DNA of 64,000 bases from Puffinus mauretanicus (taxonomy: Eukaryota; Chordata; Aves; Procellariiformes; Procellariidae): NCBI GenBank assembly GCA_023333565.1, contig JAJKFH010000157.1, forward strand, positions 496,001-560,000, given 5' to 3'. The first letter of the stretch is position 1. Each line of letters starts with the position of its first letter. Both the position numbers and the translations under genes were made by a program. The notes beneath the pieces are model-generated. The model did not search any database and was not told the DNA's origin. It worked only from the letters and a program-made list of their open reading frames with translations. Below are positions 1-9,740 of the stretch, in pieces.

Positions 1-2
1 GG

Positions 3-728
3 CTGGATCGATGGGCTGAGGCCAACTGTATGAGGTTCAACAAGGCCAAGTGCCGGGTCCTGCACTTCGGCCACAACAACCCCAGGCAACGCTACAGGCT
101 TGGGGAAGAGTGGCTGGAAAGCTGCCCAGAGGAAAAGGACCTGGGGGTGCTGATTGACAGCCGGCTGAACATGAGTCGGCAGTGTGCCCAGGTGGCCAAG
201 AAGGCCAATGGCATCCTGGCCTGTATCAGAAATAGTGTGGCCAGCAGGAGCAGGGAGGTGATCGTGCCCCTGTACTCGGCACTGGTGAGGCCGCACCTCG
301 AATACTGTGTTCAGTTTTGGGCCCCTCACTACAAGAAGGACATGGAGGTGCTGCAGCGTGTCCAGAGGAGGGCAACGAAGCTGGTGAAGGGCCTGGAGCA
401 CAAGTCTTATGAGGAGCGGCTGAGGGAACTGGGGTTGTTTAGTCTGGAGAAGAGGAGGCTGAGGGGAGACCTCATCGCGCTCTACAACTACCTGAAGGGA
501 GGTTGTAGCGAGGTGGGTGTTGGTCTCTTCTCCCAAATAACTAGCGATAGGACGAGAGGAAATGGCCTCAAGTTGCGCCAGGGGAGGTTTAGATTGGATA
601 TTAGGAGAAATTTCTTTACTGAAAGAGTGGTCAGGCCTTGGAACAGGCTGCCCAGGGAAGTGGTAGAGTCACCATCCCTGGAAGTATTTAAAAGACGTGT
701 AGATGAGGCCCTTAGGGACATGGTGTAG
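3..728 (+). pseudogene. CR1 ORF2 C-terminal fragment (reverse transcriptase thumb and tail)
   Basis: The reading frame is open from nucleotide 3, starting LDRWAEANC before the first internal Met at 30, and ends at TAG 726-728. It carries the C-terminal blocks shared by CR1 ORF2 proteins: [71 protein letters not shown] and a terminal [22 protein letters not shown]. The catalytic FADD box would lie roughly 30-40 codons upstream, outside the window. No lesion is visible in this part, but competence for movement cannot be judged without the upstream endonuclease and RT. I call it a pseudogene only because bird CR1 copies are nearly always 5'-truncated. Confidence 0.9.
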
Positions 729-793
729 TGGACATGGTGTGTTGGATTGACGGTTGGACTCGATGATCTTAAAGGTCTTTTCCAACCTTACTG

Positions 794-830
794 ATTCTAT
801 GATTCTATGATTCTATGATTCTATGATTCT
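794..830 (+). repeat. CR1 terminal microsatellite (ATTCTATG)n
   Basis: Four perfect 8-bp units plus five bases. This is the normal 3' terminus of a CR1 element and is thought to be where reverse transcription begins, so it marks the true end of the copy rather than an independent microsatellite. Confidence 0.95.
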
Positions 831-937
831 AAACTAAGTCAAATTCCCCAAGTCAACTATCTACTGCCTGCATCAGTAATTAGTAAATGATCTCCCTTCC
901 CATGAGCTTTCTCGCTCTCATTCTTCCTATTTTTCTG

Positions 938-1071
938 TCAGAGTTCAAGGAGCATCTGGACGACACTCTTAGTCACATGGTTTAGTTTTAGGCAGTCCTG
1001 CAAGGAGTAGGGATTTGGACTCGATGATCCTTATGGGTCCCTTCCAACTCAAGATATTCTATGATTCTGTT
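938..1071 (+). mobile_element. CR1 LINE, short 3' end (different subfamily)
   Basis: A second CR1 3' end lies about 110 bp after the first, on the same strand. It encodes only the last codons of ORF2 (reading EFKEHLDDTLSHMV and then a stop). It then has a 3' UTR with the CR1 signature of a TTGGACTCGATGATCC-like block followed by CTTCCAACTC, and ends in a decayed ATTCTATGATTCTGT. The UTR differs clearly from that of the copy at 1-830, so this is a separate insertion of another subfamily, heavily 5'-truncated. Confidence 0.9.
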
Positions 1072-1164
1072 TTCTCCCTCATCCTGCTGCCAGGGGGACA
1101 GGGAACAGTGAGTGAGTAGCTGTGTGGGTCCTTGGATGTGAGCCGGGCCAATCCACCACATTGA

Positions 1165-1390
1165 TGCACCAGGTGGTTGTGCTTAATTCAGAGGGACCTT
1201 GGCAGGTCAGAGAAGCAGGTAGAGAGGAACCTCTTGGAGTTCAACAATGGGAAACACCAAGTCCTGCACTTAGAGAGGACTAAACACATGCACAAGCACA
1301 GGCTGGGGGCTGACTGGCTGGAAAGCATCTTTGCAGAAAAGGCCCTGGGGGTCCTGGTAGACAGCATGTTGAACATTTCCCATTAGGTAA
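1165..1390 (+). mobile_element. CR1 LINE, internal ORF2 scrap lacking both ends
   Basis: The plus-strand reading frame from 1177 to the stop at 1384-1386 gives a clear CR1 ORF2 segment (LIQRDLGRSEKQVERNLLEFN, then LHLERTKHMHKHRLGADWLES and EKALGVLVDSMLN). It aligns with residues of the copy at 1-830 but is much more diverged. Similarity stops abruptly around 1390, with no ORF2 tail, no 3' UTR and no ATTCTATG repeat. CR1 copies normally lose the 5' end and keep the 3' end, so this piece has probably also lost its 3' part by deletion or rearrangement. Confidence 0.85.
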
Positions 1391-2452
1391 TATTTCTTTA
1401 TTATCAGAAAGAATTACAAACTTTTGTACATCAAACCAAAGGCATCCCAATAAGCATGTGAGTCAAAAAATCTGGATTATACTTTGGATAAAAGGAACCT
1501 TTGTTCTCTTACTGAATACGAGGGTACAAACCTTGCTTGTGTAGTTACTGTCTTCAAGTGTGCAGATGTCAAAATTAAGGTATAGTGGCCAGGTATCTAC
1601 CAGAATATTCATCATACAGACAAGGTATAAGTTAGGCTTCCGAAGGGGAAATACTACATTCTACTGACTTATTTTATTCACTTGTTGAATATTGTAACGG
1701 ACATTTTCTACTGTCATTCTTCTCAATGGATCGAACCAGCCCCTTAGACCTGATTCATTTTCCTCTATCCTCTGTAGGTATGTTTAGTATAAAAATAGAA
1801 GTATTATCAGATTAATGCGGTAGACTCTGTTCAAATGTTAGAACTCATACCATTTAAGAATATTGACATACTGCAAGGATTTATAACAATAGCAATGTCA
1901 TTTGGAAACTTTATTTATCTGCAGCCTCTTGTATTCTTAGCAAAGCCCTGAAATTTAGCTTCCTTGTTAGTTACTAAAATTCAGTAATCAGTCTCTGTTC
2001 AAGCAGAAGATGATGCAGTTCTCTAGATTAAATAATGCTGCAAAAACCGATCATAAACATGCAAAATATTAGAATTAAATACACTGTTAACCTACAGTAA
2101 TAAGGAATCTATCTTGCCTTTTTTCCCTAAAGCTTAAATAGAAGTTGAAATGTTCCCCAGCTACATAAGAAAATCACTGGGAATTATTTTAGGTCTGTTT
2201 CTCTAAAGAACTTTCTGATCTCGTACTTTAATTTAAGCAAGTTTCTATTAAAAAAAAAAAAAAGTATTATTCCTAATTCTCCTCTCATTTTTACCTGTCT
2301 CAACTAGAAGTAATCAGTCAAAAACAGTAGTTATTCCTCTTGCTATTTATATCTGAATAAATCCAAATTAATTGCCTACAGAATTGAATAGGAATAATTT
2401 GCAAAACATAGGCATAAGTGACAGCAGAATTTGTCCAGTTGTACTTTACAGC
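1391..2452. other. Unique AT-rich spacer, nothing recognised
   Basis: No gene, RNA or transposon recognised. The only simple sequence is an A14 run at 2250-2263. Confidence 0.6.
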
Positions 2453-2457
2453 AGAAC
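2453..2457. repeat. Target-site duplication AGAAC, left copy
   Basis: The five bases directly before the LTR at 2458-3021 are AGAAC, identical to the five bases after it (3022-3026). A 5-bp duplication is the usual integration footprint of ERVL-class elements. Confidence 0.9.
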
Positions 2458-3021
2458 TGTCCTGGCTGCAATGGAGTTAACTTTCTTCATAGTAGCCCAT
2501 ATGGTGCTGTATTTTGGATTGTGACTAAAATAGTGATGACAACATGTCAATATTTTGGCTATTGCTGAACAGTGCAGCATCAAGGCTTTCTCTGTTTCTC
2601 ACACTGCCCACTGTAGTCTGTGAGTGGGCAAGGGGTTGGGAGGGGACACAGCCAGCACAGCTGACCCAACTTGAACAAAACTGACCATGTTATATGACGT
2701 TGTGAGCAATAAAAGCTAAGGCACAGGAGGAGGAAGAGAGGGACATTTGGAGTTATGGCATGTGTCTTCCCAAGTAACTGTTAATACGTGCTGTGGCCCT
2801 GCTTTCCAGGAAGTGCCAAAATATCTGCCTGCCATGGAAAGTAGTGAATGAATTCCTTATTTTGCTTTCCTTGTGCACACAACATTGCTTCACTTATTGA
2901 ACTGTCTTTATCTCAACCCATGAGTTTTCAGCTTTTGTTCTTCTGATTCTCTCCCCCAACCTGCTGTAGGGTGGGGGGAGTGAGTGTGTGCTTAGCTACT
3001 GGCCAGTGTTAAGCCAGCACA
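2458..3021 (+). mobile_element. Solo LTR, ERVL-type endogenous retrovirus
   Basis: This 564-bp LTR begins TGTCCTGG, ends CCAGCACA and is flanked by the perfect duplication AGAAC. It is homologous, in opposite orientation, to the LTRs at 45983 and 54929. Shared blocks include the early AGTTAAC...TAGTAGC stretch, a GCTGACCCAA block, an ATATGACGTtgtg block that is a decayed CRE, the TTTATCTCAACCCA block and the terminal CTCCCCC-rich stretch. AATAAAAG at 2708-2715 sits where the TATA-like element is expected. No internal retroviral sequence adjoins it, so the provirus was removed by LTR-LTR recombination. It is more diverged than the other two copies. The family assignment comes from memory and the 5-bp duplication. 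Confidence 0.92.
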
Positions 3022-3026
3022 AGAAC
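3022..3026. repeat. Target-site duplication AGAAC, right copy
   Basis: Identical to 2453-2457. It fixes the right boundary of the solo LTR and shows that the insertion is intact at both ends. Confidence 0.9.
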
Positions 3027-3220
3027 CCACATCCTCAGAATCATTGTTCCTTGGGAAGAAGAAAATATGTATTCCCTAGGATGGCCCAATGAAAAGCAGG
3101 GCTTTTCCAATACATCATCCTGAAGTCGACGTGAAGATGTCCTGTTACCACCATAATCTGATGGCAGGTATTTAGTGGCAGTTAGGAGTATAAGAGTTTT
3201 TTTCTGATAGGAAGGAAGTA

Positions 3221-5600
3221 GAATCATAGAACCATAGAATCGTTTAGGTTGGAGAAAACCTTTAAGATCATTGAGTCCCACCATTAACCTAGCACTACCA
3301 AGTCCACCACTAAACCACGGCCCTAAGCACCACAGCTACACGTCTTTTAAATACCTCCAGGAATGGTAACACAACCACTTCCCTGGGCAGCCTGTTCCAG
3401 TGCTTGACAACCCTTTCGATGAAGAAATTTTTCCTAATATGCAATCTAAACCTCCCCTGGTGCAACCTGAGGCTGTTTCCTCTTGTCCTATCACTTGTTA
3501 TTTGGGAGAAGAGACTGACACCCACCTTCCTACAACCTCCTTTCAGGTAGTTGTAGAGAGTGATAAGGTCTCCCCTCTAAGCCTCCTTTTCTCCAGGCTA
3601 AACAGTCCCAGTTCCCTCATAAGACTTGTTCTCCAGACCCTTCACCAGCTTCGTTGCCCCTCTTTGGACACGCTCCAGCACCTCCATGTCCTTCTTGTAG
3701 TGAGGGGCCCAAAACTGAACACAGTATTCGAAGTGCGGCCTCACCAGTGCCAAGTACAGGGGGACAATCACTTCCCTAGTCCTGATGGCCACACTATTTC
3801 TGATACAGGCCAGGATGCCATTGGCCTTCTTGGCCACCTGGGCACACTGCCGGCTCATGTTCAGCTGGCTGTCGACCAACATCCCCAGGTCCTTTTCTTC
3901 TGGGCAGCTTTCCAGCCACTCTTCCGCAAGCCTGTAGCGTTGCATGGGGTTGTTGTGGCTGAAGTGCAGGACCCGGCACTTGGCCTTGTTGAACCTCATA
4001 CAATTGGCCTCAGCCCATCGATCCAGCCTGTCCAGATGCCTCTGTAGAGCTTTCCTACCCTCGAGCAGATCAACACTCCCGCCCAACGTGGTGTTGTCTG
4101 CAAACTTACTGAGGAAGCACTCGATCCCCTCGTCCAGATTATTGATAAAGATATTAAGCAGAACTGGCCCCCATACCGAGCCCTGGGGAACACCAGTTGG
4201 GACGGGCTGCCAACTGGACTTAACTCCCTTCACCACAACTCTTTGGGCCCGGCCAGGCAGCCAGGTTTTTACCCAGGGAAAAGTACACCCATCCAAGCCA
4301 TGAGCAGCCAGTTTCTCCAGGAGAATGCTGTGGGCAACAGTGTCAAAGGCTTTACTAAAGTCTAGGTAGACAACATCCACAACCTTTCCCTCATCCACTA
4401 AGTGGGTCACCTTCTCCTAGAAGGAGGTCAGGTTAGTCAAGCAGGACCTGCCTTTCATGAACCCGTGCTGACTTGGCCTGATCACCTGGTTGTCCTGTAC
4501 GTGCTGCCTGATGGCACTTATGATGATCTGCTCCATAACCTTCCCTGGCACCGAGGTCAGACTGACAGACCTGTAGTTCCCTGGATCCTCCTTCCAGCCC
4601 TTCTTGTAGATGGGTGTCACATTTGCTAACTTCCAGTCAACTGGGATCTCCCCGGATATCCAGGACTGATGATAAATGATGGAAAGTGTCTTGGTGAGCA
4701 GTTCCACCAGCTCCCTCAGTACCCTTGGGTGGATCCCATTTGGGCCCATAGACTTATATGTGTCTAAGTGGTGTAGCAGGTCGCTAACCATTTCCTCTTG
4801 GATTATGGGGGCTTCATTCTGGTCCCCATCCCTCTCTTGCATCTCAGGGTCTGGGTACCCGGAGAACAACTGGTCTAAGACTGAGGCAAAGAAGGCATTA
4901 AGTACCTCAGCCGTTTCCTCATCCTTTGTCACTATGTTTCCCCCCGCACCCAATAAAGGATGAAGAGTCTCCTTAGCCTTCCTTTTGTTGCTAATGTATT
5001 TATAGAAACCTTTTTTATTGTCTTTTATGGTAGTAGCCAGGTTAAGCTCTTGTTGGGCTTTGGCCCTTTTAATTTTCTCCCTGCATAACCTCACTACATC
5101 ATTGTAGTCTTCCTGAATGGCTTGCCCCTTCTTCTAAAGATCATAAACTCTCCTTTTTTTCCTGAGTCCAGCCAAAGCTTTCTGTTCAGCCAGGCTGGTC
5201 TTCTTCCCTGCTGGCTCATCTTTTGACACACGGGGACGGCCTGCTCCTGCGCCTTTAAGATTTCTTTCTTGAAAAATGTCCAGCCTTCCTGGACTCCTCT
5301 GCCCTTCAGACTGGCCTCCTAAGGGACTCTGTCAACCAGCCAACACGCCAAAGTCTGCCCTCAGGAAGTCTAAGGTAGCAGTTCTGCTGACCTCCCTCCT
5401 TACTTCTCTGAGAATTGGAATCTCTATCTTTTCACAATCACTGTGCCCAAGACGGTCTCCAACCATTACATCGCCCACAAGTCCTTCTCTGTTCATAAAC
5501 AACAGGTCCAGTGGGGCGTGTTCCCTTGTTGGCTCTCTCACCAGCTGCATCTTCCACACACTCCAGGAACCTCCTAAACCTTTTCCTAGAGTTTTTTCTT
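3221..5600 (-). mobile_element. CR1 LINE, long 5'-truncated copy
   Basis: This is the longest transposon in the window. On the minus strand it runs from the end of the endonuclease domain (about 5590) through the whole reverse transcriptase to the ORF2 stop (3310-3312). The 3' UTR follows and the copy ends in degenerate CATAGAA(C/T) units (3222-3240), the reverse complement of the ATTCTATG terminus. The 5' edge is uncertain by some tens of bases. It is the same subfamily as the copy at 1-830, visibly over 90% identical across the first few hundred compared bases, but in the opposite orientation. ORF2 carries several lesions, described in the next entry. Confidence 0.97.
3310..5590 (-). pseudogene. 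CR1 ORF2 remnant: endonuclease end plus reverse transcriptase, broken
   Basis: Read on the minus strand, the order is: the endonuclease C-terminus (REHAPLDLLFMNREGLVGDV, then GHSDCEKIEI, 5332-5559); a linker (RLCREKIKRAKAQ); the RT fingers and palm (DLLHHLDTYKSMGPNGIHPRVL, PIYKKG, SLTSVPGKVMEQ, QHGFMKGRSCLTNL); then [28 protein letters not shown] and the active-site box; and finally the thumb and tail. Lesions seen: a frameshifting change near 5332; TGG to TAG at 5134-5136; a stop replacing a conserved Tyr just before 4410; an 11-bp deletion near 3600-3620 rescued by a 2-bp insertion a little downstream; and FADN in place of the catalytic FADD. The remaining segments share one frame, so decay is by point changes and small indels. 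The copy is not functional. Confidence 0.93.
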
Positions 5601-8600
5601 AGGGGCAAGTTTCACTGAGCCATCATACTAGAAATCGGATTGTTTTCTGACAGAATACAGACTGAAATACAATAAAAATATAGAATTAGTACAGCACATG
5701 CATCAGCAAAGCAACCTTTTCCTGCTGTCCCTAGGCTGGCAAGCAGTGGCTGATAAACCTGGGATGTACTTTCACGGGGCACAAATTCTTCATATGGTTC
5801 TTGATCTATGTGCTACTCATGGCTTTAATATGGACAATTTCCTACTAGAAACTCAACTGAGAAAAAATGTATTTCATACAAAGTATTATATTTTTTGCAA
5901 CTATTTAGTCTTCGATTATCTTCTTCCAGTCCCATAGCTAATTTCCTTTTTATAGCTCTCATACTTCCTACCTCTATCAGAAATACCAGGAGGAGGAAAA
6001 AAAAAAAAAACAACCTTCCTTGGAGTATTGTTACTACTCTGCTTCATATTCCAATCCTAATCAAAAATGTACAATGCATCCTTCTCCTGAAAACATAAAA
6101 AAAGGACCTACTCTCAAAGGTATGACATAAATTGGGCTGAAGATTTGATTTGGTTTCTGTTTTGTCCTGATCACATCATTGCTGTGCCTTTCTAATAAGA
6201 ATAAAGTGTGCAGCCCCTGTATTTTCCCTCTTCATTAATTATTTTCTAATTTCTTGACTGCTCTGTATCTTTTCATCCTCTGACTCCTTTTTATATCTCA
6301 TCAGCAGCTTTTTTTTCACCCTCTCTATTCCAATTTCATCTCACTGTATTTTTTCCATCCCATTTGCTCCTCTGTATTTTTAAACAACTCACTGATAGAT
6401 GTCTATAGATTTATTTTCTTTTTTCTCCTTCTCATTTCAATGTTTTCCAACAGTCAGTCATCCTTTCAAGTATTCCTATGTTTGCTTAAACTCAAGGGCC
6501 ATTATTATACCAGTATATGTAAAACTCTGTCTGCCTTCTTCATGTTACAAAGCTGCCTTTGACTTTTGAAAGTGTTTTATGTTTTTCATTTAGTTGAGAT
6601 TTTGGATCTGTGAATATTTCAAAATATTTAAGATCGTTGTGAATTTAGGAAAGAGTATAAATATAAAACATCTAGAAGAAAGAAAAAAGAAGGACTTGGA
6701 TTCTGGGTTATGCAGAGAAAGTTTAAGAAAAATAGGGACTGGAGTCTTACATTTCCAGAGAACTGCGTGATTTTAGATATGCGACTCCCACTTCCTACTA
6801 CTTTGTTTTGTGGCAAAATTTCTGTGTTGTGAAGTACATCTCCCATTAAAGCAAATGAAAAAATAGCAGGGCATTTGAAATGTGATTCCTATGTCACACT
6901 GTGGGCATTGTGCTTGCGTGCTGGTGACCAACCAGCTGGATTTAGCTATTTATCCAAGACCAGATCCTCAATGGGTACGAATCATTAGGGCTTAGCTGAA
7001 AACAAGAGAGCTATGATATTTTACACCAGGTGAGTAGCTGTTCTCCAGGCAGTTTGCTTTCTCCACAGGTGACCAATACATTCTATGAGCTACACCAGGT
7101 GTGCCAAAACCTGCCCTTCTGTGTCCAGTCTAAATAAGAATTCTTTTTAACTCTTATCTAGGTCTATATATTTGTACAGTACATATATATGAACCTGCTA
7201 TATAGCACATGAAGAAGGCACATTGAAATTTTTATATTTTTATAACAGATGACAGTATTCATAATTTTTAGTTTAAAAGTGCATTTCAGCCATACATTAA
7301 AGTTAACTTTATTTGGCATCTTTTCCTCTTGTATTCATGACTTCAGAATTTGGAGACATGCAAACAGGAATAAGATAATGTGTTTGTTCAAGGCATAAAC
7401 CGGGAGTTGTGATAATCATACTCAGGTTTTTCATTGTGGTGCTATGTGTTGAAATGTAATAACTGATATTTTAGGCGTGAAAATGAAAATATTCAGTCCC
7501 ATTTTCATACCCGTTCTTTTCTTACTGGCATCAGTGCTTATTCAACTGACCTTAGACATTAAGGTTGAGAGTCAACTTCACACTGCATATACCTTGGACA
7601 GGCTTCAGCTAGTGATGGCTGACATCTAAATATGGGTTTGTAAGCGTGAGCTACAGCGTCCAAGCGCCCTCTAGAAAGTGAAGATTTAGGCAGTAGAGGT
7701 GAGTAGGGCAGAGAGCTCTGACCAAACATGGGTAAATATCGTCAAGTAAGTTTAGCTGTTTGGTAAACTCCAGCGAGTATATTGAGTTAAGGCAGGTTTC
7801 AAGGAGTGAGTTAGAGCACCCATATCAGCTGGGAGTTGGGGCACGATGGTGGACAGAGATGTGCATTAGGCTTGTGTTGGAGGAATAATATCTTTCACAT
7901 GAGAGGCTGGGGAGATTTAGGTAAAATTTATACATCATCATTATTAAAGAGTCATTGGCTAAAAACTAAATGCAGCACTGACATGGAATGTGAACCTCTG
8001 CAGGGAAATTAAACAAGTTAAAATACATTCTTTATGTGTATCGGCATTATCTGCATTCAGTGATTATTGATGGAAAAAAAGGAGAAAGGAGGAAGACAAG
8101 AGGGGCATGCAGAGTTTGTGGCATGAACTACTAAAGCAAAAGCAGTTGCAGTCTTCAGAAAGTAAGCTGCATTCTCTCTAGCCTCCACCTGTTTTCTCCT
8201 ACAAGCCCACTTTTGCTCCATCTTCCATCAATAGGTGCAACTTTCAGTGTGTGCTGCAGGTCTGTCAGTCTAGGTGATGCTTTTTTTGTTTGCTCTTTTT
8301 ACACAACTGAAAGCTTACAAACCTAACTTGAAAGCTAAAGCTATCTCAGTAACATTTAATTATCTCTGATATTCAGTCTTTTTAAAACATCATATTAAAT
8401 GACTGGAAAACAATCCTAAACAATAAAAGAAACAAAACCAAAGGCCCTTGCAGCAAGAAATCTATTTTTTGAGGAAGGGTGAATTATTAAAATCAGTATT
8501 CGTCAATTTGAAGAGTAGGACAAATTCAGTTTTAGTCTTTGAGTAGAGATATGCTTAGTTTAACTAGTCTGCTTTCAATTTCTTTGACTGGGTCCAAATC

Positions 8601-9637
8601 TCCCCCCATCCACATGGTTCTGTAGGAATTAAAGTGTCCCACCTGGGGTACAATTGTTCCTCTAAAAGGATACAGGTTTTATGCAGCTCCAGTGAACATC
8701 TTGGACCTTAGGGTGTCTCAAAAGGCCTTAGATGGCTCTGTGAAGGCAACAGAATCAATCCCTCTTACTTGGGTTTTGTTCCTTTCTTCTCCCTTTTCTT
8801 CTTGAAAATAGCCAAATAAAGGTTTGTTTAAAACGTTCTATACACAGCACATGGCAAACCATTTGATCATATCAATTCTGTGTAAACCAGAAATTTAAGA
8901 CCTTCATAGGGAGTGAAAGCATTTATTTGAATGCTGATAGATATATTGTATTCTTGAGGTAGGGGTTTAAAACATTAGGGGTTTGTGTTTTGCTTTGTTT
9001 TGTTTCTCTCCCCAATTCTATTCTTAAATCAGCCAAACAACTCACCTTACCCAGCACCGTGGGGAAATGAATATAGGGATTCATAAGTACTCTCCTAGTT
9101 TGTATGCATGACTCACTGTCTGGTGGCAAAAATCAATTTGCCTCTTTAAAAAGGCCCCCTGGGGATAGAGGAATGCAGAGCTGTAATGGTTTGCTGTCTT
9201 GAGTGTCTTTGTCTGATGACAAACAGAACTGGAATTGACAATAGAGAGTTATACTCATCAGCTAAAATGATTCATGTGTTGTGACTTTTTCCCTCACCTG
9301 GTTTTGCAAAACTGCACCTGCAAAACAGTGCATCTACGTCATTCATGTAGTCACCTCGATTGCACGTTTCCCTGGTATTTAGAAGCACTGATAATGCCTT
9401 GTGTCTCACTAGCTATTTATGTGCTCCGATATCCCATTGCAAAGGAAGCACTCTGTCTGTACGAATGCACAGGCGTTCCTAAATGTTAGACCATGCACAA
9501 CTGAGAACTCCACTGAGAATGTTTTAACCTTCATGTCACACAGTGAAGTAAATGAAAGAAAAGATGGGGGTGCAGATCTACACACATTTCATTACCTTAT
9601 AGGCAGCCTCAGAGAGTGGAGACGGTGTTAGACAGAA
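5601..9637. other. Unique AT-rich sequence, no gene recognised
   Basis: Only short reading frames of chance length occur on either strand. An A14 run lies at 5997-6010. Nothing else is supported. Confidence 0.6.
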
Positions 9638-9740
9638 ATTCAGGAAATACAGGTTTTATTCACAGTTCAGGCCTTGATTTTCTGTATGACTTTGGACATA
9701 CACTTTCACCTGTCTGTGACTGCTCCTCTTCTACCCATTC
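9638..9740 (-). mobile_element. Ancient MIR-like (CORE) SINE remnant
   Basis: The stretch reads like the reverse complement of an amniote MIR-type SINE: a TCAGGAAATACAGGTTTTAT block, then a GTATGACTTTGGACA block (the familiar 'tgacct-tgggca' core) and a TTTCACCTGTCTGTGAC block (the 'cacttcacctctctgtgcc' part). It is strongly diverged and only about 100 bp survive. The call rests on remembered consensus patterns, not on an alignment. Confidence 0.45.

Larger units (their letters stand above)
1..830 (+). mobile_element. CR1 LINE, 3' part (continues upstream of the window)
   Basis: This is the 3' end of a CR1 non-LTR retrotransposon, which moves by target-primed reverse transcription. The sequence opens inside ORF2, past the reverse-transcriptase active site, and runs to the ORF2 stop at 726-728. 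A short 3' UTR of about 65 bp follows and the copy ends in more than four units of the 8-bp repeat ATTCTATG (794-830), the hallmark CR1 terminus. ORF2 has no stop or frameshift over the visible 241 codons, so the copy is fairly young or lightly decayed. It closely matches the minus-strand copy that starts at 3221. The 5' boundary lies outside the window. Confidence 0.97.

Noticed and set aside
3400..4047. A 215-codon plus-strand frame and other frames antisense to CR1
   Set aside because: They are shadows of the CR1 ORF2 coding strand.
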